From: Winogradskyella algicola
GTDB taxonomy: Bacteria; Bacteroidota; Bacteroidia; Flavobacteriales; Flavobacteriaceae
NCBI RefSeq assembly: GCF_005869935.1
Contig: NZ_SZQF01000005.1
Location: 186,001 to 250,000 of the forward strand
Length of the DNA stretch: 64,000 bases
Reading direction: 5' to 3'
In this document: positions 61,859 through 64,000 of the stretch, one piece after another
Position numbering within the stretch: position 1 is the first letter of the stretch
Layout of the letters: each line of letters opens with the position of its first letter
The notes under the pieces: model-generated
Told to the model about the DNA's origin: nothing
Seen by the model: only the letters and a program-made list of their open reading frames with translations
The model's database searches: none
Program-made: the position numbers and the translations under genes

Positions 61859-63748
61859 ATGAATACCATAGCAGAGCGTATATATGATTATTTAAAGGGT
61901 TTTCCTCCATTCAATTTATTAACAAGAGATCAACTTTTATCAATTTCAAAATCAGTTGATGTTATTTATTTAGAAAACAATCAGTTTCTTTTTGAGATTG
62001 GTCAGCCTGTTGTTAATCATTTTTATGTTGTGCGAAATGGTGCAATAGGCCTATTTAGAGCAAATAATAATCTTGTAGACAAATGCGATGAAGGCGACAT
62101 TTTTGGTCTTCGTGCTCTACTCCGCAGAGGCGAATACAAACTCAACGCAAAAGCTATAGAAGAAAGTATTGTTTACAGTATCTCTCTTGAAAATTTAGAA
62201 ACCTACATAACCGCCAATGCCGATGCAAGTCAGTTTTTAATGGCGAGTTTTGCTTCAAATGTTAGGGTTAAAAACACAGAAGACGACGACTTTATTGAAA
62301 CCCTTCAGCATTCGTCAGAATATACGTATTTACAGACAGCAGACTATTCTAAAAATCCTATTACCTGTTGCATTGACACTAAAATAAATGAAGCTGCAAG
62401 CATTATGACTGAAAAGCATGTAGGTTCTATTGTAATTACAAAAGAAAATAAGCCTATTGGGATTATTACAGACAAAGATTTAAGAACACAAATTGCGACA
62501 GGCAAACATTCTATAGAAGATTCTGTTTCTAGAATAATGTCTTCTCCTGTTATAACCTATCCTGAAACTATTACTGTTGCGGAAGCTCAAATCGCCATGT
62601 TAAAACATAAGATTACACACTTATGCATTACTAAAGATGGTACAAACGATTCAGATTTAACAGGAATCCTTTCTGAACATGACATCATTGTTCTCAGGGA
62701 GAATAATGCTTCTGCGTTAATTAAAGAAATTAAAAGAAGCCGTTCTGCAGAACAGCTTAAAGATATAAGACAACGTACAGAAAAATTATTAACACGTTAT
62801 TTAGAACAAGATATTCCGATAGATTTTATTTCAAGATTAGTATCTGCTATAAACGATACTATAACACAAAGAATAATTGCTTTTTCTATCACCAAAATGG
62901 ATAAAAAACCACCAGCACAATTTGCATGGTTAGCCATTGGAAGCCAAGGTCGGCAAGAACAATTATTAATGACAGATCAAGATAACGCATTAGTTTTTGA
63001 AAACGTTAAAACCGAAGAATATGAAAATACAAAATCATACTTTTTAAAACTATCAGATTACATAAATAAAGATTTAGAAATAGTAGGTTTTGAATTGTGT
63101 CCAGCAAAAATGATGGCCAATAACCCAAAGTGGTGTAAATCGGTTTCAGAATGGTCTCAACAATTCAATAGTTGGATTACTACCCCTGACCAAGACAATC
63201 TTATGCTTTGCACTATTTTCTTTGATTATGAACATGTTTATGGAGACGTAGAACTTGTGAGTAAATTATCTGAAAGTATCTTTGAGAGTATTGATAATCA
63301 CGACATTTTTTTAACCTATTTAGGTAGAAATGCACTACAGAATCCACCACCCTTGAGCTTTTTCAGACAGTTCCTAGTAGAAGATGACGGAGAACATAAA
63401 GACCAATTTGATATTAAGGCACGTGCTATGATGCCTCTAGTGGACGCAGCAAGATTATTAATGCTTTCTCACAACATAAAAGCTGTAAATAACACAATAG
63501 AACGCTATGAAAAACTCGTAGAACTAGAACCTCAAAATAAAGACACCTATTTATTTTGTATAGAAGCTTATAAAAATCTTTTAACCTTTAGAACAGAACA
63601 AGGTCTAAGACATAATGACTCAGGTAGATTCATAGATTTAGAATCCTTAGACAAAGGTAATCGTCTACAACTAAAGCGTACTTTTAAAGCAGTAAAGGAT
63701 GTACAAGAACTTATAAAAATGCGCTTTAAACTATCTCAACTACTCTAA
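61859..63748 (+). CDS. cNMP-binding/CBS/DUF294 nucleotidyltransferase-like signalling protein
   Basis: This 629-aa protein has an N-terminal cyclic-nucleotide-binding domain (about 1-130), a CBS pair (about 165-280; MTEKHVGSIVITKE, GIITDKDLR, TGILSEHDIIVLRE) and a DUF294 putative nucleotidyltransferase. The latter has the GlnD-like motif GSQGRQEQ plus the acidic pair DQDN near residue 360. A C-terminal helical domain follows. The combination suggests a sensor of cyclic or adenine nucleotides coupled to nucleotidyl transfer. An exonuclease gene follows at the next base, a common pairing in bacteria. The physiological target is not known. Confidence 0.88.
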   Translation: MNTIAERIYDYLKGFPPFNLLTRDQLLSISKSVDVIYLENNQFLFEIGQPVVNHFYVVRNGAIGLFRANNNLVDKCDEGDIFGLRALLRRGEYKLNAKAIEESIVYSISLENLETYITANADASQFLMASFASNVRVKNTEDDDFIETLQHSSEYTYLQTADYSKNPITCCIDTKINEAASIMTEKHVGSIVITKENKPIGIITDKDLRTQIATGKHSIEDSVSRIMSSPVITYPETITVAEAQIAMLKHKITHLCITKDGTNDSDLTGILSEHDIIVLRENNASALIKEIKRSRSAEQLKDIRQRTEKLLTRYLEQDIPIDFISRLVSAINDTITQRIIAFSITKMDKKPPAQFAWLAIGSQGRQEQLLMTDQDNALVFENVKTEEYENTKSYFLKLSDYINKDLEIVGFELCPAKMMANNPKWCKSVSEWSQQFNSWITTPDQDNLMLCTIFFDYEHVYGDVELVSKLSESIFESIDNHDIFLTYLGRNALQNPPPLSFFRQFLVEDDGEHKDQFDIKARAMMPLVDAARLLMLSHNIKAVNNTIERYEKLVELEPQNKDTYLFCIEAYKNLLTFRTEQGLRHNDSGRFIDLESLDKGNRLQLKRTFKAVKDVQELIKMRFKLSQLL

Positions 63749-63749
63749 A

Positions 63750-64000
63750 ATGAATTGGTTTAAACGCAAATCGTATCCAGAATTTTGGGAGAACTACAAA
63801 AATTCCTTTTCAAAAGCCCAAGAGCAAAATATTGAACACATACGATTTGTAGTTTTTGATACTGAAACTACTGGACTCGATACTAAAAAGGATAGAATAT
63901 TGTCTATTGGATGCATAGCCATTGAAGGCCTAAAGGTAAAAGTTTCAGACCAATTAGAATTATATGTCAAACAAGAGACATTTAATGCTGACACTGTAAA
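63750..64000 (+). CDS. DnaQ-like 3'-5' exonuclease (3' end outside window)
   Basis: The ATG at 63750 lies one base after the preceding stop codon. The visible 83 residues include the exonuclease I motif FVVFDTETTGLD (DEDD family) and then DRILSIGCIAIEG. The gene continues past the window edge. Coupling to the DUF294-type gene is common and suggests a shared role in nucleotide or nucleic-acid signalling, but the substrate is not known. Confidence 0.85.
   Translation, partial: MNWFKRKSYPEFWENYKNSFSKAQEQNIEHIRFVVFDTETTGLDTKKDRILSIGCIAIEGLKVKVSDQLELYVKQETFNADTV

Overview
The window looks like chromosomal DNA of a marine-type Flavobacteriaceae (Bacteroidota). It is AT-rich, its genes lack Shine-Dalgarno sequences, and many genes carry the Bacteroidota promoter core TAnnTTTG upstream. 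The family-typical contents are an M61 peptidase, DUF3667 and DUF4834 proteins, a BatA-type protein, a TIGR02757 protein, a YfhO protein, an OMP_b-brl_3-type TonB receptor, and genes that fit sulfonolipid synthesis. I see no rRNA, tRNA, insertion sequence, prophage or CRISPR array. The window reads as core genome with a few lineage-specific secreted proteins.

Layout. 1-2030: 3' part of a Wzc-like polysaccharide co-polymerase/tyrosine kinase. 2027-8044: proline dehydrogenase and AroB (divergent), an Lrp/AsnC regulator, an M14 carboxypeptidase, a divergent XRE regulator with several TTACA/TGTAA dyads in the shared 300-bp intergenic region, a small lipoprotein and a TerC-type membrane protein. 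8186-10539: an MBOAT O-acyltransferase with an SGNH-like partner. 10542-15747: topoisomerase IV (parE, two small membrane-protein genes, parC) on the minus strand. 15865-21807: SRPBCC protein, YchF, a lipoprotein, a TIGR02757 protein, a small membrane protein and an M61 peptidase, interspersed with short palindromic repeats. 21893-27128: GT2, a BatA-type protein, a degenerate dihydroorotase-like protein, a small membrane protein and an esterase. 27125-33129: MBL hydrolase, a conserved orphan family, Bcp, GT4, an endonuclease III lacking the iron-sulfur cysteines, and a lipoprotein. 33155-38031: a previously unlisted 48-codon gene behind an ECF sigma factor, uvrA, and a DUF3667 protein. 38245-40355: two tandem paralogous secreted proteins, each preceded by a sigma-54-like TGGCAC-N5-TTG element. 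40450-46066: glycan flippase, GT4, YfhO and DUF4834. 46152-50807: a beta-barrel-like protein, a GNAT-like protein, and an alpha-oxoamine synthase plus a cysteine-synthase-family enzyme that together fit capnine (sulfonolipid) synthesis. 50876-57038: oligopeptidase B, YbaB, threonine aldolase, an ATP-grasp protein and a lipoprotein with the hallmarks of an internal thioester domain. 57179-64000: prfB with a programmed +1 frameshift, an ArsC-like protein, a Lys-tailed secreted protein, a TonB receptor, a cNMP/CBS/DUF294 protein and the start of a DnaQ-type exonuclease.

How the genes work together. Several units concern the cell envelope: Wzc, MBOAT/SGNH, flippase/GT4/YfhO, the sulfonolipid pair, the TonB receptor and surface-type lipoproteins. 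The rest is housekeeping: DNA topology, repair (uvrA, nth), translation (prfB, ychF), the shikimate pathway and amino-acid turnover. The least described items are the thioester-domain lipoprotein, the two paralogs under possible sigma-54 control, the 48-aa gene, the metal-ligand-less dihydroorotase relative and the multi-dyad region beside the XRE regulator.
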